NCBI GenBank assembly: GCA_964459445.1
Contig: CAYWMP010000005.1
Span: forward strand, 13,331 to 77,330
Direction: 5' to 3'
Source: CAYWMP01 sp964459445
GTDB lineage: Bacteria > Desulfobacterota > DSM-4660 > Desulfatiglandales > HGW-15
Length of the DNA stretch: 64,000 nucleotides
Shown here: positions 41,823 to 49,902 of the stretch, one piece after another
Numbering within the stretch: position 1 is the first letter of the stretch
Layout of the letters: each line of letters starts with the position of its first letter
The notes under the pieces: generated by a model
Databases searched by the model: none
The model's input: only the letters and a program-made list of their open reading frames with translations
What the model was told of the DNA's origin: nothing
Position numbers and translations under genes: made by a program

Positions 41823-42522
41823 TGAATCCATACAGGCATACGCGTCCAAATGGTGGATTAAAGATGAAGCCCGGGAGCTTCGTCGAGGCAGATTGATTAG
41901 AGCTTTTGTCCCTCATGTCGACCTCACTCCTATGGCGCTTGTCCCAGAAGGACGCAGCAAAGATCCCACCGATCATAGTCTGGTCAGATATAGACTGGAA
42001 TCCCTCCAAATTCACAAAAAAAGAACTCTTCCTGCCCTTCCCCCCGCAGCATTTCCAAATTATCCGGGGGAAGTAAAAACTGTCTATAGGACAAAGAAGA
42101 GGCCGGTTCTGATTATTTCTGTAGGCGGACCCGAAATTCCCGATGAATTAAGAAGGGGTAAACCCCGCTGGCAAACGAATCCGACGGTTTTGGCAGCTCC
42201 ATATTATGGCGTATCAGAAGGTGGCAAGCGATCCGGGTTTAGCGAGGCATTTATTGGCAGAGTGAGGAGGGCTGAGTACCCTAATTATCTCTGGGATACT
42301 CTTCCGATTTCAACATATACCAAAGATAGTTCTATTCTTAGATTCGATCACTTGCAACCAATAGGAAGACATCATGACTCCTATGAATGGACTGAGCACT
42401 GTCTGAGTGAAGAGGCCATGATAATCATAGATGAATGGCTTCATTGGCTCATAGAGGATGATTTACCGGAGGATAGTATCCTTTTCGATTTCAGGGAAGG
42501 ACTGTTGAAATTGGAACCATGA
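41809..42522 (+). CDS. Putative MazF/PemK-fold toxin with long insertion
   Basis: 237 residues, larger than MazF (about 110). The order of strands resembles the PemK/MazF fold: RRGRLIRAFVPHVD, then an insertion of about 50-60 residues, KRPVLIISVGG, NPTVLAAPYYGV, LWDTLPIS, SILRFDHLQPIGRHHDS and a final LSEEAMIIIDEWLHWLI helix. MazF proteins are sequence-specific endoribonucleases. The overlap with the Panacea-like gene suggests a toxin with its antitoxin. The fold call is by eye and needs a profile search. Start ATG 41809. Confidence 0.5.
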   Translation: MKYPDESIQAYASKWWIKDEARELRRGRLIRAFVPHVDLTPMALVPEGRSKDPTDHSLVRYRLESLQIHKKRTLPALPPAAFPNYPGEVKTVYRTKKRPVLIISVGGPEIPDELRRGKPRWQTNPTVLAAPYYGVSEGGKRSGFSEAFIGRVRRAEYPNYLWDTLPISTYTKDSSILRFDHLQPIGRHHDSYEWTEHCLSEEAMIIIDEWLHWLIEDDLPEDSILFDFREGLLKLEP

Positions 42523-42709
42523 GAAGTCCACTTAATTGCCAAGAAAAGTACTCCAAGTTGGCAAGGCGTTTTTCCTCGACTAATTATACCCTTCAAATTC
42601 TTTCTCTTCTTATCCCGACAGCCAACTTAGTGACGAGTGTAACCAACTTCGATTTCTGCGTCACAAACAAACTTTGCGGTGCCGTCGATAAGCAAGTTCA
42701 ATTCGTAAG

Positions 42710-43363
42710 TCAAAAAGGCTGCCCTGTATAGCCGCATACGCCGGATCTGGGGGAATTGACCACCGGTAACATCATATCCTCGCCACAATCATGGCCTTCA
42801 GCACAATCCGCACATAACCAACCCGAGTCCTCCCATTGGCATTGGGTACAGATCTCAGCGGCAGGGGTTTTTCCGCATTCATCGCATGGAAATTCGGGAG
42901 CCTCATTCCTTGCCAGGATTTCTATTGATTTTTTGCTTTCAATTGGGTCTTTATACTCATCCAGGACCTTTACAAGCAGTTGTGTCGTAGTGCCAAAGTC
43001 ATATTCGTGTTCAAACTCCATTCCCGGGTAAGTAACGTCGCTAAACCTTCGATTCATTTCAAGTTCTTGTCTTCCATAGAAAAATCCGCTCAGATGTCCG
43101 CAGCACTCCAACCATATATCCCTTAGAAAACGATCCAGGATCTCAAGCTTCGCACTGCTCGCTACCTTCAGATGTAACCAATATACCGGAGAATGGAAAT
43201 CCTTAACCAGGATATGAAAAAATGGTTGTGACTTGGATTTCCGCTCTTTTCTTTGATTTTCAATACTTATTGGGAGACACGATTTTAAGTGCTTCGCCAT
43301 GCCCTTTCCGGTAAAATCTGATTTGCACAACAAACAAATGCCCTTTGGAGCCTCAATATCCAT
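42710..43363 (-). CDS. Zinc-ribbon protein with pRiA4b ORF-3-like domain
   Basis: 217 residues. An N-terminal CLLCKSDFTGKGMAKHLKSC zinc-finger-like segment is followed by the plasmid pRiA4b ORF-3-like region (YWLHLKVASSAKLEILDRFLRDIWLECCGHLSGFFY and FEHEYDFGTTTQLLVKVLD). Two C-terminal Cys-rich modules follow (CDECGKTPAAEICTQC and CADCAEGHDC). The domain is common in mobile elements and as a hypothetical gene. The function is unknown. Its position in the accessory stretch agrees with mobile origin. The start is the first ATG. Confidence 0.75.
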   Translation of the reverse strand: MDIEAPKGICLLCKSDFTGKGMAKHLKSCLPISIENQRKERKSKSQPFFHILVKDFHSPVYWLHLKVASSAKLEILDRFLRDIWLECCGHLSGFFYGRQELEMNRRFSDVTYPGMEFEHEYDFGTTTQLLVKVLDEYKDPIESKKSIEILARNEAPEFPCDECGKTPAAEICTQCQWEDSGWLCADCAEGHDCGEDMMLPVVNSPRSGVCGYTGQPF

Positions 43364-43629
43364 TTTGAAGTCCTCCCTTCGAATCCTGTCCTATTTGGCT
43401 TTTGGCATATTTCGTTACAATATTGCCATTTGAGAGCCGGTGGGAGCTCCATTCATACATTTTATTTTTGCAGATGGAACTCCATAGGTGAACCAGTTTT
43501 TACGGATTAGATTGTTACTTCACCTGAAGATCAGATTGAATTTGGTGGTTTTAATGTAAAAATGACAAGAATTTCAGTCATTATGGAATCATTAATTCCA
43601 AAAAGGAAGCAGAAATGGAATTAGAAAAA
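43364..43629. other. Intergenic region before the tRNA genes
   Basis: No coding frame is supported. The left half is the promoter side of the zinc-ribbon gene; no consensus boxes were identified. I looked for a partial copy of the tRNA 3' end that could mark an integration site and found none. Confidence 0.35.
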
Positions 43630-43651
43630 GGCCAGCCCTAATGGACTGGCC
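43630..43651 (-). terminator. Terminator of the tRNA transcript
   Basis: GGCCAG and CTGGCC form a stem with a 10-base loop. On the minus strand the stem is followed by TTTTTC, as expected for a Rho-independent terminator after the tRNA-Lys gene. Confidence 0.75.
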
Positions 43652-43664
43652 TTTTGTTTGTTTC

Positions 43665-43740
<76 letters not shown>

Positions 43741-43768
43741 AAACCTTCGATATATATACCTTTTTAAC

Positions 43769-43845
43769 TGGCGCGCCCGGCAGGATTCGAACCTGCGACC
43801 TACGGGTTCGAAGCCCGGCGCTCTATCCAGCTGAGCTACGGGCGC
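43769..43845 (-). tRNA. tRNA-Arg (anticodon TCG)
   Basis: Cloverleaf of 77 bases on the minus strand, including CCA. The acceptor is GCGCCCG pairing with CGGGCGC, the anticodon loop is CTTCGAA (anticodon TCG), and the T-arm contains GGTTCGAATCC. It is probably co-transcribed with tRNA-Lys. Confidence 0.95.
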
Positions 43846-43910
43846 ATCAATTGCTAGATTCTCTAACAGTGATTATTGTGTTTGTCAACACCCATTTGAC
43901 GAAAAATTGC

Positions 43911-43939
43911 TTGACACAGCGGCCTTGTTTCTTTAAATA
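43911..43939 (+). promoter_or_regulatory. Promoter of rplM-rpsI
   Basis: A perfect TTGACA -35 (43911-43916) is followed after about 17 bases by a weak -10 (TAAATA or TTAAAT). It lies 36 bases before the rplM start. Confidence 0.5.
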
Positions 43940-43974
43940 AAACGTTTTGACTTTATCAAAGAGGGCAGTTTTCC

Positions 43975-44403
43975 ATGAAGACTTTTGTTGCCAAGGAACA
44001 TGAAGTAGAAAAAAAATGGTATGTCGTAGATGCCGAGGATAAAATCCTGGGAAGGCTGGCCACCCAAATAGCCACTCGCCTGAGGGGAAAGCATAAACCC
44101 ATTTTTACGCCCCATGCCGATACGGGAGATTTCATTGTGGTTGTGAACGCAGAGAAGATCGCCTTGACCGGCAATAAGTGGGACAAGAAAATTTATTATA
44201 GACATAGCGGTTATATGGGAGGTCTAAAGGAGATCTCGGCCCGGCATTTGCGGGAGAAAAAACCCGAAGAGATTATTCGATTCGCCGTAAGACGCATGCT
44301 GCCCAAGAACAGTCTTGGACGCCGGCAGCTTAAGAAATTGAAGATTTATGCCGGAGCTAACCACCCGCACGAAGCGCAAAACCCTGAAACGTTGGAGATA
44401 TAA
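43975..44403 (+). CDS. rplM: 50S ribosomal protein L13
   Basis: 142 residues, the usual length. Signature regions include KKWYVVDAEDKILGRLAT, FIVVVNAEKIALTGNKW, RHSGYMGGLKE and the C-terminal signature RRMLPKNSLGRRQLKKLKIYAG. It is a primary assembly protein of the large ribosomal subunit. It forms the classic two-gene operon with rpsI, 3 bp downstream. Confidence 0.98.
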   Translation: MKTFVAKEHEVEKKWYVVDAEDKILGRLATQIATRLRGKHKPIFTPHADTGDFIVVVNAEKIALTGNKWDKKIYYRHSGYMGGLKEISARHLREKKPEEIIRFAVRRMLPKNSLGRRQLKKLKIYAGANHPHEAQNPETLEI

Positions 44404-44406
44404 TAG

Positions 44407-44799
44407 ATGGTTGAAGAAAGATTTCATGCTGTGGGGAAGAGAAAGACCTCGGTAGCCAGGGTCTGGCTCAAACCCGGGAACGGTCATATCGTAATAAACA
44501 GAAAACCCATGGATGAGTTTCTCACCCGGGAATTGGACAAGATGACGATCAAGCAACCCCTGGTACTCACCGACAACCTGGGAAAACTTGATATCCTCGT
44601 AAATGTGAGGGGTGGCGGCATTACTGGCCAGGCCGGAGCCATCAAGCACGGTATCGCCAAAGCATTGGTCGATATGGACCCTGATCTCCGGGTCGCATTG
44701 AAAAAAGCGGATATGCTCAGAAGAGATTCCAGAATTAAGGAACGGAAAAAATACGGCCAGCGAGGTCCGCGAGCCAGATACCAGTATTCGAAGCGTTAG
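44407..44799 (+). CDS. rpsI: 30S ribosomal protein S9
   Basis: 130 residues, standard length. Signature FHAVGKRKTSVARVWL at the N-terminus, GGGITGQAGAIKHGIAKAL in the middle and the basic tail KKYGQRGPRARYQYSKR, whose terminal KR reaches the P-site tRNA. It follows rplM by 3 bp and ends before the terminator at 44859. Confidence 0.98.
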   Translation: MVEERFHAVGKRKTSVARVWLKPGNGHIVINRKPMDEFLTRELDKMTIKQPLVLTDNLGKLDILVNVRGGGITGQAGAIKHGIAKALVDMDPDLRVALKKADMLRRDSRIKERKKYGQRGPRARYQYSKR

Positions 44800-44858
44800 T
44801 CTTTATTTGAATCTACATTACCGCAGGTTTACAGATTGAGGTTCCTCCAAACTAACAG

Positions 44859-44892
44859 ATGGGGAAGTCATTTATGGCTTCCCCATTTTTTG
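44859..44892 (+). terminator. Rho-independent terminator of rplM-rpsI
   Basis: ATGGGGAAG pairs perfectly with CTTCCCCAT around a 10-base loop and is followed by TTTTTTG. Confidence 0.9.
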
Positions 44893-44947
44893 TTGAATTA
44901 GCCACAGATCAGAAGTTTCACGAAAGTGCCGGGAAATGATCCGATAA

Positions 44948-45694
44948 ATGGGTGAAGAAAAAAACATAAAACTTATATTGGCCTATGATGGCGGCCATTA
45001 CCACGGGTGGCAGCGGCAAATAAATGCGCAGAGCATCCAGGGAATCTTGGAAGACAAGATACGGAGGATGACCAATGAGCCTGTAACACTCCATGCATCG
45101 GGGAGGACCGATGCCGGCGTCCATGCCCTGAACCAGGTCTGCAATTTCAAAACCTCGTCAAAGATCGACCCTGACTCCATAAAACGAGGCCTCAACTCAT
45201 TGCTTCCCGACGACATCCTTATAAAACAATCCGATTATGTCCCCCTTGAATTTCATTCCCGTTACAGCGCCAAGAGCAAAACCTATGAATACAGGATACT
45301 GAATCAAAGCGAACCGGGCATCTTTGAGCGGCATTACGCCTGGCATATTCCTTTCGCACTCGATCTTGATATTATGCGAAATTGCCTGACCTGTTTACTC
45401 GGCGAGCATGATTTCTCTTCCTTTAAGTCCACTGGAAGCGCGAATCTAAATCCTGTCAGGAACATGTTCATGGCCGACATCCAGGGCCCCGATCAAGGCA
45501 TCCTCTATTTTATTTTTGAGGCCGACGGCTTCTTGAGACATATGGTCCGGAGTATTGTGGGGACTATCGTTGATGCTGGATCGGGAAAGATAAATGTGGA
45601 GGAGTTTACAGAGATCCTTAAAGCCAAGGATCGTCAGGCGGCAGGCGTCAAAGCCCCGCCACAGGGCTTATTTCTAATAGAGGTTAAATACTAG
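44948..45694 (+). CDS. truA: tRNA pseudouridine(38-40) synthase TruA
   Basis: 248 residues, normal for TruA. The catalytic aspartate lies in ASGRTDAGVHALNQV, after the N-terminal LILAYDGGHYHGWQRQ. Conserved KTYEYRI and the C-terminal FLRHMVRSIVGTIVDAGSGK are visible. It converts uridines 38-40 of the anticodon arm to pseudouridine. It is on its own, 56 bp after the rpsI terminator, and its position near ribosomal genes is common. Confidence 0.97.
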   Translation: MGEEKNIKLILAYDGGHYHGWQRQINAQSIQGILEDKIRRMTNEPVTLHASGRTDAGVHALNQVCNFKTSSKIDPDSIKRGLNSLLPDDILIKQSDYVPLEFHSRYSAKSKTYEYRILNQSEPGIFERHYAWHIPFALDLDIMRNCLTCLLGEHDFSSFKSTGSANLNPVRNMFMADIQGPDQGILYFIFEADGFLRHMVRSIVGTIVDAGSGKINVEEFTEILKAKDRQAAGVKAPPQGLFLIEVKY

Positions 45695-45728
45695 GTCCTC
45701 AAAACCCGTAACGCGCAACCTGTTTGCC

Positions 45729-45899
45729 TTACCCCTTTTTGCGTTTCTGGGGCGTCGCCTCCTTCAAACAATCCTGGACAGTCCCGTGCACATCTTTAAA
45801 CACTTCATCAAAGGAATTGAGGGAAAGACGTCCAATCTCAATAAACTTGATCACGATTTCCTTTGTCACCTTCATGGCCAATTCATCTTCTTGCTTCAT
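45729..45899 (-). CDS. Small conserved hypothetical protein, 56 residues
   Basis: I choose the ATG at 45899 because AGGAG lies 8 bases before it. The product starts MKQEDELAMKVTKEIVIKFI and ends in a basic tail (TPQKRKKG). It is predicted to be mostly helical, with an IGRLSLNSFDEVFKDVHGTV segment. I believe related small proteins occur beside other genes in deltaproteobacteria but cannot name the family. A long inverted repeat (45916-45960) lies in its leader. Confidence 0.65.
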   Translation of the reverse strand: MKQEDELAMKVTKEIVIKFIEIGRLSLNSFDEVFKDVHGTVQDCLKEATPQKRKKG

Positions 45900-45915
45900 A
45901 TCGCTTCTCCTAAAA

Positions 45916-45960
45916 GCCCCCGCTGAGTGGAAGAAGGCAATAAAAGATCTCAACGGGGGC
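45916..45960. repeat. Inverted repeat in the leader of the 56-residue gene
   Basis: GCCCCCGCTGAG and CTCAACGGGGGC pair over 11 of 12 positions around a 21-base spacer. On the minus strand a TTTTA run follows immediately, then the ribosome binding site. This could work as an attenuator or as the terminator of an upstream transcript. Confidence 0.55.
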
Positions 45961-46071
45961 CAACTTTAAGAAGAACCCGATAAAGAGCCCTCCTTAGTAT
46001 GAGAAACTAGCAAAGCTGTTCCTGAAAATCAATCAAACGCCGACAATGGCAATGTGCTATTTTCTGGCGCT

Positions 46072-46566
46072 TTAACTTTGGCTTTGCGGCGCCGATTCAT
46101 AGGACGGTTCATCCAATGACCGCTTCTTTACGAACATGATGGATTTGTCGATTTTCCTGAAGGCCCCTTTGAAGTCCTCTTTCATCAGCAGACCGGTGGT
46201 GATCAAGTCCTTGATTCGGTCTCGGGAGGGGGAGCCAATCGCCTCGATGTAGGGTTCAAGGGCAGGCGTGATCTGGGGTAGGTGCGATTTGATCTTCTTG
46301 AGGTCCGGCTCTAAAACCATGCGATACTGATCCCCGAGACGATCCCGCAGTAATGCCTCGTCATATCGGATTTCGGTGCGGGGTACGATTTTGATGATGA
46401 CCCGTTCTTCATCCAATGCTGTTTGATGATATGTTTGCCCAGACTGGGTCATGAGTGTTTGCAATTTTTCTCTTAAGGCCTGTTTCTGCTGCGCCAGTGA
46501 ATCAATCTTTTTTTCGATAACGCGGTACTCTATGATGAGCTTTTGCAATCGGTCCTGATTATCCAT
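46072..46566 (-). CDS. Hypothetical protein with N-terminal coiled coil
   Basis: 164 residues from the ATG at 46566; AGGAG is about 11 bases upstream. Residues 3-40 (NQDRLQKLIIEYRVIEKKIDSLAQQKQALREKLQ) form a coiled coil. The rest is charged and predicted to be helical, with ERVIIKIVPRTEIRYDEALLRDRLG and a basic SIMFVKKRSL close to the C-terminus. I recognise no family. A longer upstream in-frame start exists but adds a sequence with no recognisable content. Confidence 0.55.
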   Translation of the reverse strand: MDNQDRLQKLIIEYRVIEKKIDSLAQQKQALREKLQTLMTQSGQTYHQTALDEERVIIKIVPRTEIRYDEALLRDRLGDQYRMVLEPDLKKIKSHLPQITPALEPYIEAIGSPSRDRIKDLITTGLLMKEDFKGAFRKIDKSIMFVKKRSLDEPSYESAPQSQS

Positions 46567-46716
46567 TGTATGATGGCTCCTGGGTATATCTGAGAATGTA
46601 CAATTGAAAACAGCTAAAGGGATTGTATGCTGGTTCGTTATCTCGAAAGTCCTGTCACCGATTCCCATCCTCCGCTGTAGCCTGTCGGAGCAAAGCGGAG
46701 ATCCCGCTCAGCGGGG

Positions 46717-47727
46717 CTATTCCCAGACGCCCGGGATTACGGCATCACACTTGGAACAGCGGCCGTCCTTTATCCTATTATGTTGGACGAAGAATCCGAC
46801 CCTATCGATCAAAAGCTCTCCGCATGTATGACAGGAGGTTTTCTCGCCTTCATCCCCCGGTAAATTGCCCGTGTAGACATATTTCAAGCCCGCTTCATAC
46901 CCGATATCCCTGGCCTTTCGGACGCTCTTAGCGGGTGTGGGAGGCACATTGGTGAGTTTATAGGTTGGATGAAACCGGCTTATGTGCCAGGGGATGTTCG
47001 GATCGAGGTCCACAAGAAACTGTGAAAGGGCCTTTAGTTCATCTACTGAATCATTTTTTCCTGGAATAAGCAGAGTGGTGACCTCAATCCAGACGCCCTG
47101 TTTATTCATGGTCTCAAGGGTTCGCAAGACAGGGTCCAGTTTTGCACCGCATTCTTCTTTGTAAAACTTGTCGTTGAACGATTTAAGGTCGACATTTGCC
47201 CCATGAAGATCCGGGTAAAGATCCTCCAGGCATTCTTCCGTCATATAACCGTTCGAAACAAAAATGTTCTTTACTCCCCTTGAGCTCGCTATCCGGGCCG
47301 TATCAACCGCCATTTCGTAATAGATCGTAGGCTCGGTGTAGGTGTAGGCTATCGTCGCTGAGTGCCTTGCAATAGCATCCTTTACGATGTTATCCGGACT
47401 CATGTCCTCGCCCAGAATCTGGTTTCGATCGGAGGGCATTTGCGAGATGTCGGCATTTTGACAGAAAAGGCACTTGAGGTTGCACCCAACCGTAGCGATT
47501 GAATAGGAATTGCTTCCGGGAAGAAAATGGAATAGCGGCTTTTTTTCTATGGGATCGACGTTCCTTGCGATGACTTTGCCATAAACGAGGCTCGCAAGGA
47601 TTCCATCCTGATTTTCCCTGACTCCACAGATGCCTCTAGCCCCGTCTTTTATCAGACACCGGTGATTGCAGAGAAAACATCGAACCTTTTTATTATCCAC
47701 CTTTTCATAGAGATAGGCTTCTTTCAT
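46717..47727 (-). CDS. amrS: AmmeMemoRadiSam system radical SAM enzyme
   Basis: 336 residues. The radical SAM motif is CNLKCLFC (CxxxCxxC) in ATVGCNLKCLFCQN, after an N-terminal Cys-rich region (CFLCNHRCLIKDGARGICGVRENQDG). The SAM-binding motifs SNGYMTEE and the later VTTLLIPGKNDS agree with the PflA-like AmmeMemoRadiSam branch. Elsewhere this family is encoded with Memo and AMMECR1 proteins, which are absent from this window. The ATG at 47727 follows GGAGG. It overlaps the methyltransferase gene by 23 bp. Confidence 0.9.
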   Translation of the reverse strand: MKEAYLYEKVDNKKVRCFLCNHRCLIKDGARGICGVRENQDGILASLVYGKVIARNVDPIEKKPLFHFLPGSNSYSIATVGCNLKCLFCQNADISQMPSDRNQILGEDMSPDNIVKDAIARHSATIAYTYTEPTIYYEMAVDTARIASSRGVKNIFVSNGYMTEECLEDLYPDLHGANVDLKSFNDKFYKEECGAKLDPVLRTLETMNKQGVWIEVTTLLIPGKNDSVDELKALSQFLVDLDPNIPWHISRFHPTYKLTNVPPTPAKSVRKARDIGYEAGLKYVYTGNLPGDEGEKTSCHTCGELLIDRVGFFVQHNRIKDGRCSKCDAVIPGVWE

Positions 47728-48508
47728 CGCCTCGACCTCCATTCATGCGGTTTAGATTGTCCATAGTGGCGCCGCTCACAATGGATCGTCTCGCCTTTTT
47801 CAATCGCACCTTTAAGGGAAGATTATCTGTTTTTACCCAGTACAATATACTCGCTGATAGACCAAGAAAGGCGCCGACAGGGCAATGTTCCAAGTTCCAT
47901 AGGTCCGTGCCGAATCTCTTCAAAAAGGAAGGCCATATTTGCGTGCAGTTCCATGCGATCGGGGCTTCTCCAAAGGCCCTGCGCACATAGGATTTCAGCT
48001 GCCATAGATTGAGGAATTTGGCGTGATTGAAGGGAGATTCATTGAAAATGCCTTTGATCCTGTTTGCGAGGTAGTGCCATGAAAAGCTGTTCATGACACC
48101 GATAAAGACCTTTCTGTTGGTTACCCTGACCGCTTCCATGAGGGCTTTTTCGGGATCATCGAGAAATTCCAGCGTATTAATGATTACGCTCAAATCAAAT
48201 TCGTTGTCTTCATAGGGAAGGGCCTCTGCTTGCCCTGTTTTCAAGGTGCAACAGTCGCCGAGACGCTCCTTCGCCCGGCTTATCATATAGGGAGAGGCGT
48301 CAATCCCGTTGATATCCAGCCCCAGCTTACTGAAGAAAAGGAGATGATTTCCTTCGCCACAGCCTATATCTAAAACCCTTTCGCCGGGCCTGGGATCAAG
48401 AAGTGAAAGGATCGACTCCCCCACCCATTTATCCATAGCCCGGCCTTCCGTGGACTTGTACCAGGCGTGGTAAAGCTTTGCTGAATTTACATCGAATATG
48501 AGAGCCAT
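47705..48508 (-). CDS. SAM-dependent class I methyltransferase
   Basis: 267 residues. The SAM-binding motif I is VLDIGCGEGNHLLFF, motif II region is GIDASPYMISRAKERL, and LSVIINTLEFLDDPEKALMEAVRVT is the post-motif strand of the UbiE/BioC-like branch. The C-terminal half contains FLNLWQLKSYVRRAFGEA and a WNLEHCPVGAFLGLSASILYWVK segment. The substrate is unknown. The ATG at 48508 has only a weak ribosome binding site. The 3' end overlaps amrS, so the two are probably co-translated. Confidence 0.88.
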   Translation of the reverse strand: MALIFDVNSAKLYHAWYKSTEGRAMDKWVGESILSLLDPRPGERVLDIGCGEGNHLLFFSKLGLDINGIDASPYMISRAKERLGDCCTLKTGQAEALPYEDNEFDLSVIINTLEFLDDPEKALMEAVRVTNRKVFIGVMNSFSWHYLANRIKGIFNESPFNHAKFLNLWQLKSYVRRAFGEAPIAWNCTQIWPSFLKRFGTDLWNLEHCPVGAFLGLSASILYWVKTDNLPLKVRLKKARRSIVSGATMDNLNRMNGGRGDERSLSL

Positions 48509-48773
48509 TTTTCGTTGATCCTGTATATTTGCAAAGCTGAAAAGGCATCTTTTTAATGTTGCCGATATCACCGAATAAATAATGGATTAGTGATTTGCTG
48601 TCAACAAAGGAGCAAAATACATCATCTTGCTTGCCCCGTATCGCTTGCCACTTTTTTGAGGTAGGCCTATCATTGAATTGAAGAAAAAAATCTGCTACCA
48701 ACTATGAGTCATCAACGCCCAGTAGAAAAGGCAGTTCGCAACTACTCAGGGCAATTCTTCTAGAGGACGGATT

Positions 48774-49385
48774 ATGAACCAGATTGAACCCCACGAATCT
48801 GACGATATACTCATCAATCGATTTAAAAAAGGGGCCACTGAGGCCATGGAAAAAATCGTGGAGAAATATGAGGCAAGCATTTTTAATTTCGGGCTCAGGA
48901 TGTGCGGCCATACCCAAGATGCCGAAGACGTTATGCAAGACACCTTTCTCAATGCCTTCAGGGCCCTCTGCAACTTTCGCGGCGAGACCAAACTGAAAAA
49001 TTGGCTGTTCAAGATTGCGGCCAATGCCTGCATCAGGAAAAGAAGGAGGAAGAAGCATGAACCCGATGCAGAGTTGTCACTCGATTCACTGATGAACCGA
49101 GCGAGTTCCGGTGAACCCTTCGACATCCCGGATTGGTCCGCAGATCCATCGCAGGAGGCCATTCGATCCGAGTTGAGAAAAGCTATTAAATCGGCCATTA
49201 AATCCCTACCGTCGAAATACCGTCTGGTTTTTGATCTCAGGGATATCGAAGGGTTTAGCACACAAGAAACGGCCGATATGCTAAACATTAAAAGCCAATC
49301 GGTCAAAACAAGACTCCACAGGGCACGGCTCTTTCTCAGGGAAAAAATATCCGATCACTTCATAGGAGGCAAATCCCATGCATGA
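48774..49385 (+). CDS. ECF-type RNA polymerase sigma factor
   Basis: 203 residues. Region 2 (ILINRFKKGATEAMEKIVEKYEASIFNFGLRMCGHTQDAEDVMQDTFLNAFRALCNF) and region 4 (SLPSKYRLVFDLRDIEGFSTQETADMLNIKSQSVKTRLHRARLFLREKI) are typical for sigma-70 family group 4. The linker is unusually acidic. The start ATG follows GAGGACGG. The next gene overlaps it by 8 bp and encodes the predicted anti-sigma factor, as in many ECF systems. Confidence 0.95.
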   Translation: MNQIEPHESDDILINRFKKGATEAMEKIVEKYEASIFNFGLRMCGHTQDAEDVMQDTFLNAFRALCNFRGETKLKNWLFKIAANACIRKRRRKKHEPDAELSLDSLMNRASSGEPFDIPDWSADPSQEAIRSELRKAIKSAIKSLPSKYRLVFDLRDIEGFSTQETADMLNIKSQSVKTRLHRARLFLREKISDHFIGGKSHA

Positions 49386-49623
49386 GGAATGCAAAGATTT
49401 ATTCGAAAGGATTTCAGAGTATATAGACGGAGAAGTGGATCAGATCACCTGCGAGAAAATTGAGGAACACTTTCGCGATTGCCCTGAATGCAAAACCTGT
49501 TTTGAATCATTGAAAAAGTCCGTCTCCCTGTGTAAAGAAATGCCCAATGAAGAAGTGCCTATCGAGGCAAAACAACGCCTCAGAGCGTCACTAACGGCTC
49601 TAATGAAACAGCAGCACCCATAA
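49378..49623 (+). CDS. Anti-sigma factor with zf-HC2-type zinc finger
   Basis: 81 residues, soluble. The zinc-binding pattern HxxxCxxC is present as CEKIEEHFRDCPECKTC, preceded by LFERISEYIDGEVDQ. It has no transmembrane helix, so it is a cytoplasmic ZAS-type anti-sigma factor, which may sense redox or thiol state. GGAGG lies upstream of the ATG at 49378 within the end of the sigma gene. Confidence 0.88.
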   Translation: MHEECKDLFERISEYIDGEVDQITCEKIEEHFRDCPECKTCFESLKKSVSLCKEMPNEEVPIEAKQRLRASLTALMKQQHP

Positions 49624-49670
49624 TCAACTCCATCCTTTTTCACTCTTTTTCAATTTCCTCTCTATGAGCT

Positions 49671-49848
49671 GGTTTCAAAAAGTCTAAGTTTGGCCAAGGT
49701 CTAGGAAGGCGAGAATTCCAACCACAGGAATACACGATAGTATTTTGAGGATTTACCCACCAGAAGTATGGCGGGTTAAAATTTGAGCTGACGACGATAT
49801 TGGCCAAAATCGGGCTTTTTGAGACTTGCTCAGCATTTTTTTGAAACC
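49671..49848. repeat. Palindrome-ended dispersed repeat, family 1 copy 2
   Basis: A 178-base element ends in perfect 11-base terminal inverted repeats GGTTTCAAAAA and TTTTTGAAACC, with inner pairs TTGGCCAA (49690) and TTGGCCAA (49800). The core AACCACAGGAATACA and GTATTTTGAGGATT is shared with copy 1 at 25935-26034. It lies between the anti-sigma gene and the FeS gene. Confidence 0.75.
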
Positions 49849-49902
49849 TTTCTGTGCCCCACGACTCTATATTTCTGAAGTCATAATTTGAGGAGACAGA
49901 CC

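Noticed and set aside
46660..46716. Terminator after amrS on the minus strand
   Set aside because: CCCGCT/AGCGGG-type hairpins exist, but no T-run follows, so a functional terminator cannot be claimed.
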